Positions 19,211 through 28,101 of a stretch of DNA of 64,000 nucleotides are shown piece by piece (the first letter of the stretch is position 1; each line of letters opens with the position of its first letter). Source of the DNA: Kaistia defluvii (GTDB lineage: Bacteria; Pseudomonadota; Alphaproteobacteria; Rhizobiales; Kaistiaceae); the NCBI RefSeq assembly GCF_040548815.1, contig NZ_JBEPSM010000003.1, positions 62,001 to 126,000 on the forward strand. The letters run 5' to 3'. The notes under the pieces were generated by a model. The model was given only the letters and a program-made list of their open reading frames with translations. It ran no database searches and was not told the DNA's origin. Position numbers and translations under genes: made by a program.

Positions 19211-19998
19211 TGCTGAAGACCCGCATCATTCCCTGCCTCGACGTGCATGACGGCCGAGTCGTCAAGGGCGTGCAGTTCGTCGACCTGATCGACGCCGGCG
19301 ATCCCGTCGAGGCGGCAAAAGCCTATGACGCGGCCGGCGCCGACGAACTCTGCTTCCTCGACATCACGGCGACGCATGAAAACCGCGGCACCATCCTCGA
19401 TGTCGTGGCGCGTACGGCCGAAGCCTGCTTCATGCCGGTGACCGTCGGCGGCGGCGTCCGTGCGGTGGAAGACATCCGCGCCCTGATGCTGGCCGGCGCC
19501 GACAAGGTGGCGATCAACTCCGCCGCCGTGACGGACCGCATGATCGTCGCCCGCGCGGCGGAAAAGTTCGGCGCCCAGGCGATCGTCGTCGCCATCGACG
19601 CCAAGCAGACCAAGCGGCGCGGCATGAGCGGCGATCATCACGACCGCTGGGAGATCTTCACCCATGGCGGCCGCAAGGCGACGGGCATCGACGCGATCGA
19701 ATATGCGATCGAGGTCGCGGCGCTCGGCGCCGGCGAGATCCTTCTGACCTCGATGGACCGCGACGGCACGCGCGACGGCTTCGACCTCGCGCTCACCCGC
19801 GCCATCGCCGATGCGGTGCCTATCCCGGTGATCGCGTCGGGCGGCGTCGGCGCGCTCGATCATTTCGTCGATGGCGTGATCGAGGGCCATGCCAGCGCGG
19901 TGCTGGCGGCATCCGTGTTCCACTTCGGCCAGTTCACCATTGGCGAGGTCAAGACCCATATGGCGGCGGCTGGCATTCCCGTCCGGCTCGACGGCTGA
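19210..19998 (+). CDS. hisF: Imidazole glycerol phosphate synthase, cyclase subunit HisF
   Basis: 262 residues. [19 protein letters not shown] has catalytic Asp11; [24 protein letters not shown] and [15 protein letters not shown] (second catalytic Asp) are intact. It uses ammonia from HisH to form IGP and AICAR from PRFAR. It starts on the last base of the hisA stop codon; hisE follows after 12 bp. Confidence 0.98.
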   Translation: MLKTRIIPCLDVHDGRVVKGVQFVDLIDAGDPVEAAKAYDAAGADELCFLDITATHENRGTILDVVARTAEACFMPVTVGGGVRAVEDIRALMLAGADKVAINSAAVTDRMIVARAAEKFGAQAIVVAIDAKQTKRRGMSGDHHDRWEIFTHGGRKATGIDAIEYAIEVAALGAGEILLTSMDRDGTRDGFDLALTRAIADAVPIPVIASGGVGALDHFVDGVIEGHASAVLAASVFHFGQFTIGEVKTHMAAAGIPVRLDG

Positions 19999-20010
19999 GG
20001 AGGGCAGGGC

Positions 20011-20334
20011 ATGTCCGATTTCACGCTTTCCGATCTCGCCGCCATCGTCCGCGATCGCGCCCATTCCGGCGATCCCGGCTCCTACACGGCCAAGCTGGTG
20101 GCCAAGGGGCCGTCGCGCTGTGCCAAGAAGTTCGGCGAGGAGGCGGTCGAGGCCGTTATCGCCGCGACCGAGCGCAACCCGGCCGAACTGACGGCGGAGG
20201 CGGCCGACGTGCTCTATCATCTGCTGGTCATGCTGGAAGCCTCCGCCGTGCCGCTCGACGCGGTCATGGCGGAGCTCGAAGGCCGCACCCGGCAGACCGG
20301 GCTGCAGGAAAAGGCGTCGCGGCCGGCGGAGTGA
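20011..20334 (+). CDS. hisE: Phosphoribosyl-ATP pyrophosphatase
   Basis: 107 residues. Motifs [24 protein letters not shown] and [14 protein letters not shown] are those of the all-alpha NTP pyrophosphatase fold with the E-E-x-x-D metal site. It hydrolyses PR-ATP to PR-AMP. It stands alone rather than fused to HisI; hisI, hisG and hisD are not in the window. Confidence 0.96.
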   Translation: MSDFTLSDLAAIVRDRAHSGDPGSYTAKLVAKGPSRCAKKFGEEAVEAVIAATERNPAELTAEAADVLYHLLVMLEASAVPLDAVMAELEGRTRQTGLQEKASRPAE

Positions 20335-20350
20335 TCCTCGGCCCGGGAGA

Positions 20351-21310
20351 ATGACCATGGACAAGTCCGCGCGGATCGAGCACGCCCCGCATCGCATCTT
20401 CGGCCGCAAGGAATGGGCAAGCCTCCGGGCCGACATGCCGCTTACCTTGACCGAGGACGACCTTTCCCGCCTGCGCAGCCTGAACGACCCGATCTCGATC
20501 GACGAGGTCGTGACGATCTACCTGCCGCTGTCGCGCCTGCTCAGCCTCTATGTCGCCGCGACCCAGGGCCTCTACAACGCGACCCGCACCTTCCTCGGCG
20601 CCAATGAAGGCAAGACGCCCTTCATCATCGGCATTGGCGGCTCGGTCGCCGTCGGCAAGTCGACCACGGCGCGCGTGCTGAAGGCGCTGCTCGCCCGCTG
20701 GACCAACACGCCGAAGGTCGACCTGATCACCACGGACGGCTTCCTCTATCCCAACGCCGTGCTCGAGCGCGAAGGGCTGATGGAGCGCAAGGGCTTCCCC
20801 GAGAGCTACGACCTGCCGGCGCTGCTCGCCTTCCTGTCCGACATCAAGGCGGGCCTCGGCAGCGTCTCCGCGCCGGTCTATTCGCATCTGGTCTACGACA
20901 TCGTGCCGAGCGAGCGGATCACCATCGACCGCCCCGACATCCTGATCGTCGAGGGCATCAACGTCCTGCAGGCGCCGCGCCTGCCGCGCGACGGCACGGC
21001 GGTGCCCTTCGTCTCCGACTTCTTCGATTTCTCGATCTATATCGATGCCGACGAGGCGGATATCCGGCGCTGGTATGTCGAGCGGTTCCAGCGCCTGCGC
21101 GAGACCGCCTTCCGCGACCCCAATTCCTACTTCCATCGCTATGCGATGGTGCCGGACGACGAGGCGCTGGCGATCGCCGAGCGGCTGTGGTCGCGCATCA
21201 ACCGGGTCAATCTCGACGAGAACATCCGCCCGACCCGGCCGCGCGCAGATCTTATCCTCAGCAAAGGGGAAAGTCATTTGATCGAGCAGGTCGCGCTGCG
21301 CCGTCTTTGA
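20351..21310 (+). CDS. coaA: Pantothenate kinase type I
   Basis: 319 residues. P-loop [16 protein letters not shown] near residue 96-111, then [16 protein letters not shown] and [16 protein letters not shown], and a C-terminal [21 protein letters not shown]. It phosphorylates pantothenate, committing it to CoA, and is usually feedback-inhibited by CoA. An alternative start two codons in (20357) is possible. It trails hisE by 16 bp, a common arrangement in Rhizobiales. Confidence 0.97.
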   Translation: MTMDKSARIEHAPHRIFGRKEWASLRADMPLTLTEDDLSRLRSLNDPISIDEVVTIYLPLSRLLSLYVAATQGLYNATRTFLGANEGKTPFIIGIGGSVAVGKSTTARVLKALLARWTNTPKVDLITTDGFLYPNAVLEREGLMERKGFPESYDLPALLAFLSDIKAGLGSVSAPVYSHLVYDIVPSERITIDRPDILIVEGINVLQAPRLPRDGTAVPFVSDFFDFSIYIDADEADIRRWYVERFQRLRETAFRDPNSYFHRYAMVPDDEALAIAERLWSRINRVNLDENIRPTRPRADLILSKGESHLIEQVALRRL

Positions 21311-21430
21311 GGCGTTTGCTGGGTTTCCGGCAGGTTCGATTGCCACTCGTTCGCAGTTGCGAAGATAGCCGTTGAAGCGTCCTCGAGGCGGTGCTAATGC
21401 GCCGAAACCGCCGATATGCCGAGGACGATC

Positions 21431-22330
21431 ATGCCGAAATGGAACGACAGGATAACGCTTGTCGCGCTCAGCTCGATCGTCATCGCGCTGGTCGTGATGG
21501 CGCTGAAATATGCCGCCTATCTGCAGACGGGGAGCGTCGCGCTCTATTCCGACGCGCTGGAGAGCATCGTCAATCTGGCGACCGCCGTGGCGGCGTTCTG
21601 GGCCATCCGCGTCAGCCACAAGCCGGCCGACAGCGATCACCAGTTCGGCCATCACAAGGCCGAGTATTTCTCCGCCGTGCTGGAAGGCGTCCTGATCGTC
21701 GTCGCCGCCCTTCTGATCCTGCGCGAGGCCTGGATCAGCTATGAGGCGCAGCACGCGCTGGAAAATCCCGGCCTCGGCCTGACGATCAACCTGATCGCGA
21801 CCGCCATCAACGGCGCCTGGGCGATGTATCTGTTCCGCTTCGGCCGCCGCCGCCGCTCCCCCGCCTTCATCGCCGAAGCCTGGCACCTGACCAGCGACGT
21901 CATCAGTTCGATCGGCGTGTTCTGCGGCCTCGTGCTAGTGGCGTTGACGGGCTGGATCGTGCTCGATCCGCTGCTGGCGGTGATCGTCGCCATCAACATC
22001 CTCTGGTCGGGCTGGCGCGTCATCCGCGATTCGGTTGGCGGCCTCATGGATCATGCCGTCTCCAGCGAGGTGGAAAGCGAAATCCGCGGCATCATCTCGA
22101 CCGAGGCGACGGGCGCCATCGAGGTGCATGACCTCCGGACCCGCAATGCCGGCCGCGTTATCTTCATCGAATTCCACCTCGTGGTTCCGGGTTCGATGAC
22201 GGTCGCCGCCGGCCACGTCATCTGCGACCGCATCGAGGCGGCGCTCAACCAGGCGATCCAGGGATCGGAAGTGCTGATCCATGTCGAACCCGAGGCAGAG
22301 GCGCTGCATCACGGCGTGATTGTCCTCTAG
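21431..22330 (+). CDS. Cation diffusion facilitator (CDF) metal efflux transporter
   Basis: 299 residues from the ATG at 21431, which has GAGGACG just upstream; a start at 21416 is possible. About six membrane helices lie in residues 8-205. Metal-site signatures are SVALYSDALESIVNLA (Asp), HQFGHHKAEYFSAVLEG and EAWHLTSDVISSIGV (His and Asp). A C-terminal cytoplasmic domain with EVHDLRTRNAGRVIFIEFHLVVPG completes the CDF fold. It exports divalent cations such as Zn or Fe by proton antiport; the metal cannot be named from sequence. A small inverted repeat GGCGGT/ACCGCC (21387-21412) lies just upstream. Confidence 0.92.
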   Translation: MPKWNDRITLVALSSIVIALVVMALKYAAYLQTGSVALYSDALESIVNLATAVAAFWAIRVSHKPADSDHQFGHHKAEYFSAVLEGVLIVVAALLILREAWISYEAQHALENPGLGLTINLIATAINGAWAMYLFRFGRRRRSPAFIAEAWHLTSDVISSIGVFCGLVLVALTGWIVLDPLLAVIVAINILWSGWRVIRDSVGGLMDHAVSSEVESEIRGIISTEATGAIEVHDLRTRNAGRVIFIEFHLVVPGSMTVAAGHVICDRIEAALNQAIQGSEVLIHVEPEAEALHHGVIVL

Positions 22331-22385
22331 CAGCGCTTTAGAGTCGTTCTGCCGGCGTCGTGACCGATGGCAGGCTGGCGCAGCG

Positions 22386-22414
22386 CTTGATTTTCTGCCC
22401 TAAACTCATGATAT
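22386..22414 (+). promoter_or_regulatory. Candidate RpoH promoter of grpE
   Basis: CTTGAT (22386-22391), 16 bases, then ATGATAT (22408-22414). The -35 box fits the heat-shock consensus well, the -10 box only partly. Spacing equals that of the dnaK and hslV candidates. Confidence 0.33.
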
Positions 22415-22452
22415 CGGGCCTACCTTTGGTTCTGATCAAAAGAGAGTTCGCC

Positions 22453-23058
22453 ATGTCTGACGATACCCAGCCCGTATCCCCCACCGAAGCAGCCGCTGAA
22501 GCGGCAGCCGCGGCCGTGGACGGCGACGTCGCGGCGGCTCGTATTGCGGCGCTCGAAGCCGAATCGGCCGAGTTGAAGGATCGCGTGCTGCGAACCATTG
22601 CCGAGATGGAAAACCTTCGCCGCCGCACCGAGCGCGAAGTCGCTGATGCGCGCCAATATGCGATCGCCGCTTTCGCCCGCGACATGCTGACCGCCGGCGA
22701 CAATCTCGCCCGCGCGATCGAGGCGGTGCCGGACGAAGCCCGCAGCAGCAGCGAGGCGCTGAACCTGCTCATCGACGGCGTCGAGATGACCGAGCGCGAT
22801 CTGGTCAACTCGCTGGAGAAGCACGGCGTCCGCAAGCTCGATCCGCTCGGCCAGAAGTTCGATCCGCACATGCACCAGGCGGTGTTCGAGATCCCGACCA
22901 CCGAGCAGCCGGCCGGCACCGTTATGCAGGTCATGCAGTCCGGCTACGTGATCGGCGATCGCGTGCTGCGTCCGGCCATGGTCGGCGTCGCCAAGGGCGC
23001 GCCGAAGCCGAAGGAAGTGAAGACCGAAGCGGACGATTCGACGCCGCGTTCGACCTAA
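22453..23058 (+). CDS. grpE: Nucleotide exchange factor GrpE
   Basis: 201 residues from ATG 22453. A low-complexity acidic/Ala N-terminus is followed by a coiled coil (about 30-75) with [14 protein letters not shown], then [17 protein letters not shown] and a C-terminal beta domain with [17 protein letters not shown] and [19 protein letters not shown]. It releases ADP from DnaK. It is odd that grpE is not beside hrcA (about 10.5 kb away at 33601), which is the usual order; an upstream open frame extension was rejected because it lacks family similarity. Confidence 0.97.
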   Translation: MSDDTQPVSPTEAAAEAAAAAVDGDVAAARIAALEAESAELKDRVLRTIAEMENLRRRTEREVADARQYAIAAFARDMLTAGDNLARAIEAVPDEARSSSEALNLLIDGVEMTERDLVNSLEKHGVRKLDPLGQKFDPHMHQAVFEIPTTEQPAGTVMQVMQSGYVIGDRVLRPAMVGVAKGAPKPKEVKTEADDSTPRST

Positions 23059-23071
23059 GGCGGGGGAGGCT

Positions 23072-23710
23072 GTGGACGCTGCCCTGCTCTACAGCCTCGA
23101 CCTTATCGGGGTTTTCGTCTTCGCCGTCACGGGGGCGCTCGCCGCCTCCAGGCGGCAGCTCGATCTCGTCGGCTTCGTCTTCCTCGCCGCCATGACCGGC
23201 GTCGGGGGCGGCACGATCCGGGACGTGATCCTGGGCGCGACCCCGGTCTTCTGGATCACCCAGCCCGCGCCGGTCGTGCTCTGTGCCCTGACCGGCGTCA
23301 TCGTCTTCTTCCTGGCGCCCTTCGTCGAGTACCGCTACCGGCTGCTGCTCTGGGCCGACGCGATCGGCATAGCCGGCTATTGCGTCATGGGCGCGGCCCG
23401 GGCGCTCAACGCCGGGGCCAGCCCGTTCGGCGCGGTGGTGATGGGCGTCGTCACCGCCACCTTCGGCGGCATCATCCGCGATATCGTCACCGGCGAGCCA
23501 TCCGTGCTGCTGCGCAGGGAAATCTACGTCACGGCGACGGTGGTCGGCGCCGCCCTGTTCGTGCTGGCGAGCCATTTCGGCCTGCCGTTCTGGCCGGCGG
23601 CCTTCCTCGGCGCAATCTGCGCCTTCATCGTGCGCGCCGGCGCGCTGATCTTCGGCTGGACGCTGCCGACTTACCGCTCGCGCGCCGGGCGGGCCTTCCC
23701 GCCGCGCTAG
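23072..23710 (+). CDS. Trimeric intracellular cation (TRIC/UPF0126) channel family protein
   Basis: 212 residues from a GTG, 13 bp after grpE. Seven hydrophobic segments form two similar halves, each with the TRIC signature: TGVGGGTIRDVILGATPVFW (about 48-67) and VTATFGGIIRDIVTGEPSVL (about 127-146). Prokaryotic members form trimeric potassium-permeable channels; others are called YicG-like glycine transporters, so the substrate is open. Its TAG stop is supplied by the palindromic element at 23707-23773. Confidence 0.88.
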   Translation: MDAALLYSLDLIGVFVFAVTGALAASRRQLDLVGFVFLAAMTGVGGGTIRDVILGATPVFWITQPAPVVLCALTGVIVFFLAPFVEYRYRLLLWADAIGIAGYCVMGAARALNAGASPFGAVVMGVVTATFGGIIRDIVTGEPSVLLRREIYVTATVVGAALFVLASHFGLPFWPAAFLGAICAFIVRAGALIFGWTLPTYRSRAGRAFPPR

Positions 23711-23773
23711 AGCCTTGTGGGATCGCGTTTTCTTCACGCGACCCGGTACCCACTTCGCTCGAAAACGCTCTAG
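23707..23773. repeat. 67-bp imperfect palindrome between convergent genes
   Basis: CTAGAGC (23707-23713) pairs with GCTCTAG (23767-23773), and GCGTTTTC (23725-23732) with GAAAACGC (23761-23768). The sequence resembles short intergenic palindromes common in Rhizobiales. It spans the whole gap and contributes the TAG stops of both flanking genes. It may act as a terminator for both strands. Confidence 0.7.
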
Positions 23774-24717
23774 GCCGCGTAGCGGGTCGCGTCGACGCCG
23801 TAGTGGTTGACATAGCGCTCGTTGATCGAGGCCACGGGCAGCACGATCAGTACATCCGTCGTGCCGAACTGGCGATCGACCACGGCGCCGTCGCCGATAT
23901 AGGCGCCAAGGCGCAGATAGCCCTTGATCAGCGGCGGCAGCGTCTTCAGCGCCGCCTTCATGTCGATCGCCCCTTCCGGCAGCCGGTCCATCGCGACACG
24001 ACGATGCGGCAGCGCGCTCACCGACCATTCGGCCGGCGCGCGGGCATTGTGGTGCAGGAAGGAGAGGGGCAGCGCCAGGGCGTCGGGATTGGTGCCTTCG
24101 AGCGACGCGCAGCCGACCATCACATCGATGCCATGGCTGCGGACATAGCTCCAGATGCCGTGCCAGAGCAGTTCGACCGTGCGCTTGGTGCGATAGGGCT
24201 TCAGCACGCAGGAGCGGCCAAGCTCGAGGAAATTCAGCGCGGCGTGGCGCTCTAGCAGCGGGCCGAGGTCGAACTCGTTGGCCGAATAGAATCCGGTATG
24301 CCGGCTTGCCACTTCCTGGCGCAGCAGCCGGTAGGTGCCGACGATGGCGGCTTCGCCAGCGGCTGTGCGCGTATCATGGTCGATGACGAGGAGGTGGTCG
24401 CAAATCCGGTCGAAGCCGTCGCGATCGCGGCGCGAAAGCTGCGCCTGCACGTCGGGAATGGCCGACATTTCCTCGTAAAAGACCTTGTAGCGCAGCTTCT
24501 GCGCCTTTTTCACCTCGCGCGGGGTGACGGCGAGCCGGACTTCCAGCGCTCCGATTCGTCCGAGCGACTCAGGTAGGGGCAGGGCGGGGCGAAGGGCTTT
24601 CGGCATCGGAAGTCTTATACCGCCGAATACGCGCTGCGATAGTGCCGGCAAAGCAATGATCGCCGCCGATACACGCTGGACCTGCTGCGACGCTGCGTTC
24701 ACGCGCTTCACCATCAC
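23770..24717 (-). CDS. olsB: Ornithine-acyl-ACP N-acyltransferase, OlsB-like
   Basis: 315 residues. A leader of about 50 is followed by a GNAT-type acyltransferase of the hemolysin-like/OlsB family: AQKLRYKVFYEEMSA, CDHLLVID, IVGTYRLLRQEVA, GFYSANEFDL, FLELGRSCVLKPYR and GCASLEGTNP. OlsB joins a 3-hydroxyacyl group to the alpha-amino group of ornithine, giving lyso-ornithine lipid. An OlsA-like acyltransferase for the second step is at 60521. ATG 24717 and a second ATG one codon later are both possible starts. Substrate is inferred from family. Confidence 0.82.
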   Translation of the reverse strand: MMVKRVNAASQQVQRVSAAIIALPALSQRVFGGIRLPMPKALRPALPLPESLGRIGALEVRLAVTPREVKKAQKLRYKVFYEEMSAIPDVQAQLSRRDRDGFDRICDHLLVIDHDTRTAAGEAAIVGTYRLLRQEVASRHTGFYSANEFDLGPLLERHAALNFLELGRSCVLKPYRTKRTVELLWHGIWSYVRSHGIDVMVGCASLEGTNPDALALPLSFLHHNARAPAEWSVSALPHRRVAMDRLPEGAIDMKAALKTLPPLIKGYLRLGAYIGDGAVVDRQFGTTDVLIVLPVASINERYVNHYGVDATRYAA

Positions 24718-25087
24718 ACCGTTCTCCTGCTCCGCCCGACCCTCTCATGCCGAGATCGCGAGCTACGGGGCGAGGAAATCACATCTCTCCGACAGTTTGG
24801 TGACGAAGCTCTTCCGCGGATCGTCCTGCGCCGTTGCCGCTTCGCCGGCAAAGCGCGTCCTGAGGCCTGCCACTCAGACGGTCGACACATCCCCAGACGG
24901 CTCGGGTCGTCCGGACGCATGCTCCGCCTAGGATCATGGGACTGTTTGGAGGAGGGGGGCGGGTCGATCCGTCGATCCTCACGAGCCAGCCCACTGCCGA
25001 TGCGCGTCCGTCCCGGCGCCCCGCCGAAGATGGCGGCTGGTCCCGATCTATCCTTCTCCCCAGCCATCCATTCACTCGATGAGCCGT
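24718..25087. other. 370-bp stretch without a recognised gene
   Basis: Lies between the olsB start and the comM stop, so it should hold the olsB promoter. Open frames here (for example minus 25075-24779) have arginine- and proline-rich translations without ribosome sites or known similarity. No RNA gene (SRP, RNase P, tmRNA, tRNA) or repeat was recognised. Confidence 0.5.
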
Positions 25088-26620
25088 TCAGGCCGCCGCC
25101 AGGATGCGATCGCCGGCGACGCGGTAGCGCAGCGCCTCGGCGAGGTGCAGGCGGCCGACGGTCTCGGCGCCGTCGAGATCGGCGATGGTGCGCGCCACCT
25201 TGAGCACGCGGTGATAGCCGCGCGCGGACAGCTTGAGCGCGGCGGCTGCGTCGCCGAGCAGCTTGATACCGGCCTCGTCGGGCGTGGCGATCGTCTCGAT
25301 CAGCGAACTGGCGCATTGGGCGTTGGTGCGGATGTCGTCGACGCCGAGCGCCTCGAACCGTTCCGCCTGCAGCGCGCGCGCTGCCGCCACCCGCTCGGCC
25401 ACGGTAGCGCTGCTCTCGGACGGGGCCGTGCCGATCAGATCGCTGGCGGTCACCGCCGGCACCTCGATGCGCATGTCGATGCGGTCGAGGAAGGGCCCGG
25501 AAAGCCGCGCCTGGTAGTCGGCGGCGCAACGCGGGCCGCGCTTGCAGCTCATGCCCGGTTCCCCCGCCATGCCGCATCGGCAGGGATTCATGGCCGCGAT
25601 CAGCTGGAAACGCGAGGGATAGCGGATGCGGTGGTTGGCGCGGGCGATCAGCACCTCGCCGGCTTCGAGCGGTTGGCGCAGCGAATCGAGCACCTGGGGC
25701 GTGAATTCCGGCAGCTCGTCCAGAAAGAGAATGCCGTGATGGGCAAGCGACGCCTCGCCCGGCCGGGCGCGCAGGCCGCCGCCGACCATCGCGGCCATCG
25801 AGGCGGAGTGATGCGGCGCGCGAAACGGCCGGCGATCGGTCAGCTTGCCGCCGGAAAGCTCGCCGCCGATCGAGGCGATCATCGAGACTTCCAGCAGTTC
25901 CTTGGGCGAGAGCGGCGGCAGGATCGAGGGCAGGCGGCTCGCCAGCATCGACTTGCCGGCGCCGGGCGGTCCGGCCATCAGCAGGTTGTGGCCGCCGGCG
26001 GCGGCGATTTCCAGCGCGCGGCGGGCGCTTTCCTGGCCACGCACATCGGCGAGATCGGGGAGGGGGGCGCCGTCGCGCTGCAGCGCCGGCGTCGGCCGGG
26101 TCAGCACCTGCGTGCCCTTGAAGTGGTTGGCGATGGCGATCAGGCTGCGCGGCGCGAGGATCTCCATGTCACCGCCGGCCCAGGCTGCCTCCGGCCCGCA
26201 TGCGGCCGGGCAGATCAGCCCGCGCCCCATGGCGTTGGCGCCGATTGCCGCCGGCAGGACACCCGCCACGGTGGCGATGGTGCCGTCCAGAGCCAGTTCG
26301 CCGAGCACAACGAAATCGGTCAGTTGGTCCCCCGGCAGCGCGCCGAGCCCGGCCATCAGGCCGAGCGCGATCGGGAGGTCGTAATGGCTGCCCTCCTTGG
26401 GCAGATCGGCCGGCGCCAGGTTGATGATGATCCGCTTCGGCGGCAGGGCGAGGCCGGAGGCATGCAGCGCGGCCCGCACCCGCTCCCGGCTCTCCGCCAC
26501 CGCCTTGTCCGGCAGGCCGACGATGATGATGCCAGGGAAGCCAGGCGCGATCTGCACCTGGACGTCGACCGGAACCGCCTCGATGCCCTGAAAAGCCACC
26601 GTCGTGACATGCGCGACCAT
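25088..26620 (-). CDS. comM: ComM/YifB family Mg-chelatase-like AAA ATPase
   Basis: 510 residues. N-terminal Lon-protease-like fold with VDVQVQIAPGFPGIIIVGLPDKAVAESRERV, then Walker A AGPPGAGKS near residue 220, Walker B GILFLDELPEF, a zinc-like CRCG...C...C motif (NPCRCGMAG, CKRGPRC) and the C-terminal Mg_chelatase domain. ComM is a hexameric helicase that drives branch migration during natural transformation; its presence does not prove competence. GshB follows on the same strand... in gene order upstream, with a 106-bp gap to the gshB stop. Confidence 0.95.
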   Translation of the reverse strand: MVAHVTTVAFQGIEAVPVDVQVQIAPGFPGIIIVGLPDKAVAESRERVRAALHASGLALPPKRIIINLAPADLPKEGSHYDLPIALGLMAGLGALPGDQLTDFVVLGELALDGTIATVAGVLPAAIGANAMGRGLICPAACGPEAAWAGGDMEILAPRSLIAIANHFKGTQVLTRPTPALQRDGAPLPDLADVRGQESARRALEIAAAGGHNLLMAGPPGAGKSMLASRLPSILPPLSPKELLEVSMIASIGGELSGGKLTDRRPFRAPHHSASMAAMVGGGLRARPGEASLAHHGILFLDELPEFTPQVLDSLRQPLEAGEVLIARANHRIRYPSRFQLIAAMNPCRCGMAGEPGMSCKRGPRCAADYQARLSGPFLDRIDMRIEVPAVTASDLIGTAPSESSATVAERVAAARALQAERFEALGVDDIRTNAQCASSLIETIATPDEAGIKLLGDAAAALKLSARGYHRVLKVARTIADLDGAETVGRLHLAEALRYRVAGDRILAAA

Positions 26621-26726
26621 GCCCGCTCTCCCTTTGACGATGACGTTACGTCAATCTCGGGGAGAGTCAAGAACAGGTCGTGAACATCCGCCGCGAAGCG
26701 CAGATCCTGTTAGCGCCCTGTTAACC

Positions 26727-27668
26727 CTAGCGCTTGGATTCGACCGCGTCCCAGACCAGCGCGGCGATGTCGGCGCCGCCGAACCGCTTTACCTCGCGGA
26801 TGCCGGTCGGCGAGGTCACGTTGATCTCAGTCAGGTAGTCGCCGATGACATCGATGCCGACGAAGACGAAGCCGCGCTTCTTCAGGTCCGGCCCGATCGC
26901 CTCGCAGATCTCGCGGTCGCGCCGGGTCAGCTCGATCGGCTCGGGGCGGCCGCCGACATGCATGTTGGAGCGCGACTCGCCATCCGCCGGCACCCGGTTG
27001 ATCGCGCCGACCGCGACGCCGTCGACCAGGATGATGCGCTTGTCGCCGGCCCGCACCGCCGGCAGGTAGCGCTGCACGACATAGGGTTCGCCGCGATAGG
27101 CGGCGGCAAAGATTTCCAGCAGCGAGGCGAGGTTCTGGTCGCCCTCCGACAGGCGGAACACGCCGGCGCCGCCATTGCCGAACAGCGGCTTGATGATGAT
27201 GTCGCCATGCTCCTGGCGGAAGCGGCGGATCTCTTCGGGATCGCGCGAGATCAGCGTCGGCGGCATCAGCTTGGGATATTCGGTGACGAAGATCTTTTCC
27301 GGCGCGTTGCGCACCTCGGCGGGGTCGTTGACCACCAGCGTCTTCGGATGGATGCGCTCGAGCAGGTGCGTCGTCGTGATGTAGCCCATGTCGAAGGGCG
27401 GATCCTGGCGCAGGAACACCACGTCCAGGGTCGAAAGGTCCGTACGCTCCGCCTCGCCGAGCGAGAAATGGTCGCCCGGCACGTCGCGGACGGTGACCGC
27501 CTCGATCGCTGCCTCGACCCGGCCGTCATTCAGCGACAGCCGGTCGGGCGTGTAGTGATAGAGCTTGTGGCCGCGTCGCTGGCCTTCCAGCATCAGGGCG
27601 AAGGTGGAATCGCCACGGATATTGATCTTGGCGATGTGGTCCATCTGGACGGCGACGGAAAGCGACAT
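26727..27668 (-). CDS. gshB: Glutathione synthetase
   Basis: 313 residues from the ATG at 27668 ([20 protein letters not shown]), preceded by GGGGG; a start at 27680 adds four residues. ATP-grasp motifs: [43 protein letters not shown] and the C-terminal [20 protein letters not shown]. It ligates glycine to gamma-glutamylcysteine. The run rsmI-yraN-gshB on the minus strand is common in Alphaproteobacteria. Confidence 0.97.
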   Translation of the reverse strand: MSLSVAVQMDHIAKINIRGDSTFALMLEGQRRGHKLYHYTPDRLSLNDGRVEAAIEAVTVRDVPGDHFSLGEAERTDLSTLDVVFLRQDPPFDMGYITTTHLLERIHPKTLVVNDPAEVRNAPEKIFVTEYPKLMPPTLISRDPEEIRRFRQEHGDIIIKPLFGNGGAGVFRLSEGDQNLASLLEIFAAAYRGEPYVVQRYLPAVRAGDKRIILVDGVAVGAINRVPADGESRSNMHVGGRPEPIELTRRDREICEAIGPDLKKRGFVFVGIDVIGDYLTEINVTSPTGIREVKRFGGADIAALVWDAVESKR

Positions 27669-27732
27669 ATAGGCCCCCAATGCGGAATAGGCCTCTTATG
27701 TCGTGTGGCGGGGCCGAATGGCAATGCCGCTG

Positions 27733-28101
27733 TCAGCGATCCCTTGCAAAAGCATCTACGATGTGGCGCGGCAGCCGGCGTGGCAGGACGGCGACGATGT
27801 CGAAACGGAGCGTCAGCTGGGCCGCCTGGGGGTTCCGGGCGACGAAACTTTCTGCCGCCCGGATGAGCCGGTCGCGCGCAGCGGGCGGGATCGCCAGGAT
27901 CGCGGCGTCCTGCGTCCGGCGCGCCTTGACCTCGACGAAGACCAGCGTCCGCCCGCGCTGCATGACGAGGTCGATCTCGCCGAGCGGGCTGCGGAAGCGC
28001 CGTGCGATCGTGCGATAGCCCTTCAGGTTGAGGTAAAGGGCTGCGACCGTTTCGGCGAAACGGCCATGGCGTTCGGAGGCGCGGCGGTCAGGCCGCGCCA
28101 T
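27733..28101 (-). CDS. yraN: UPF0102 family protein YraN
   Basis: 122 residues. Restriction-endonuclease-like fold core GEIDLVMQRGRTLVFVEVKARR (about 41-62) preceded by AETVAALYLNLKGYRTIARRFR. The conserved E-D-ExK pattern suggests a nuclease or Holliday-junction-type protein; the biological role is unknown. Its start lies inside the rsmI coding end (14-bp overlap), so expression is coupled. Confidence 0.92.
   Translation of the reverse strand: MARPDRRASERHGRFAETVAALYLNLKGYRTIARRFRSPLGEIDLVMQRGRTLVFVEVKARRTQDAAILAIPPAARDRLIRAAESFVARNPQAAQLTLRFDIVAVLPRRLPRHIVDAFARDR

Noticed and set aside
24779..25075. 98-residue minus-strand open frame between comM and olsB
   Set aside because: Arg/Pro-rich, no ribosome site and no recognisable similarity.
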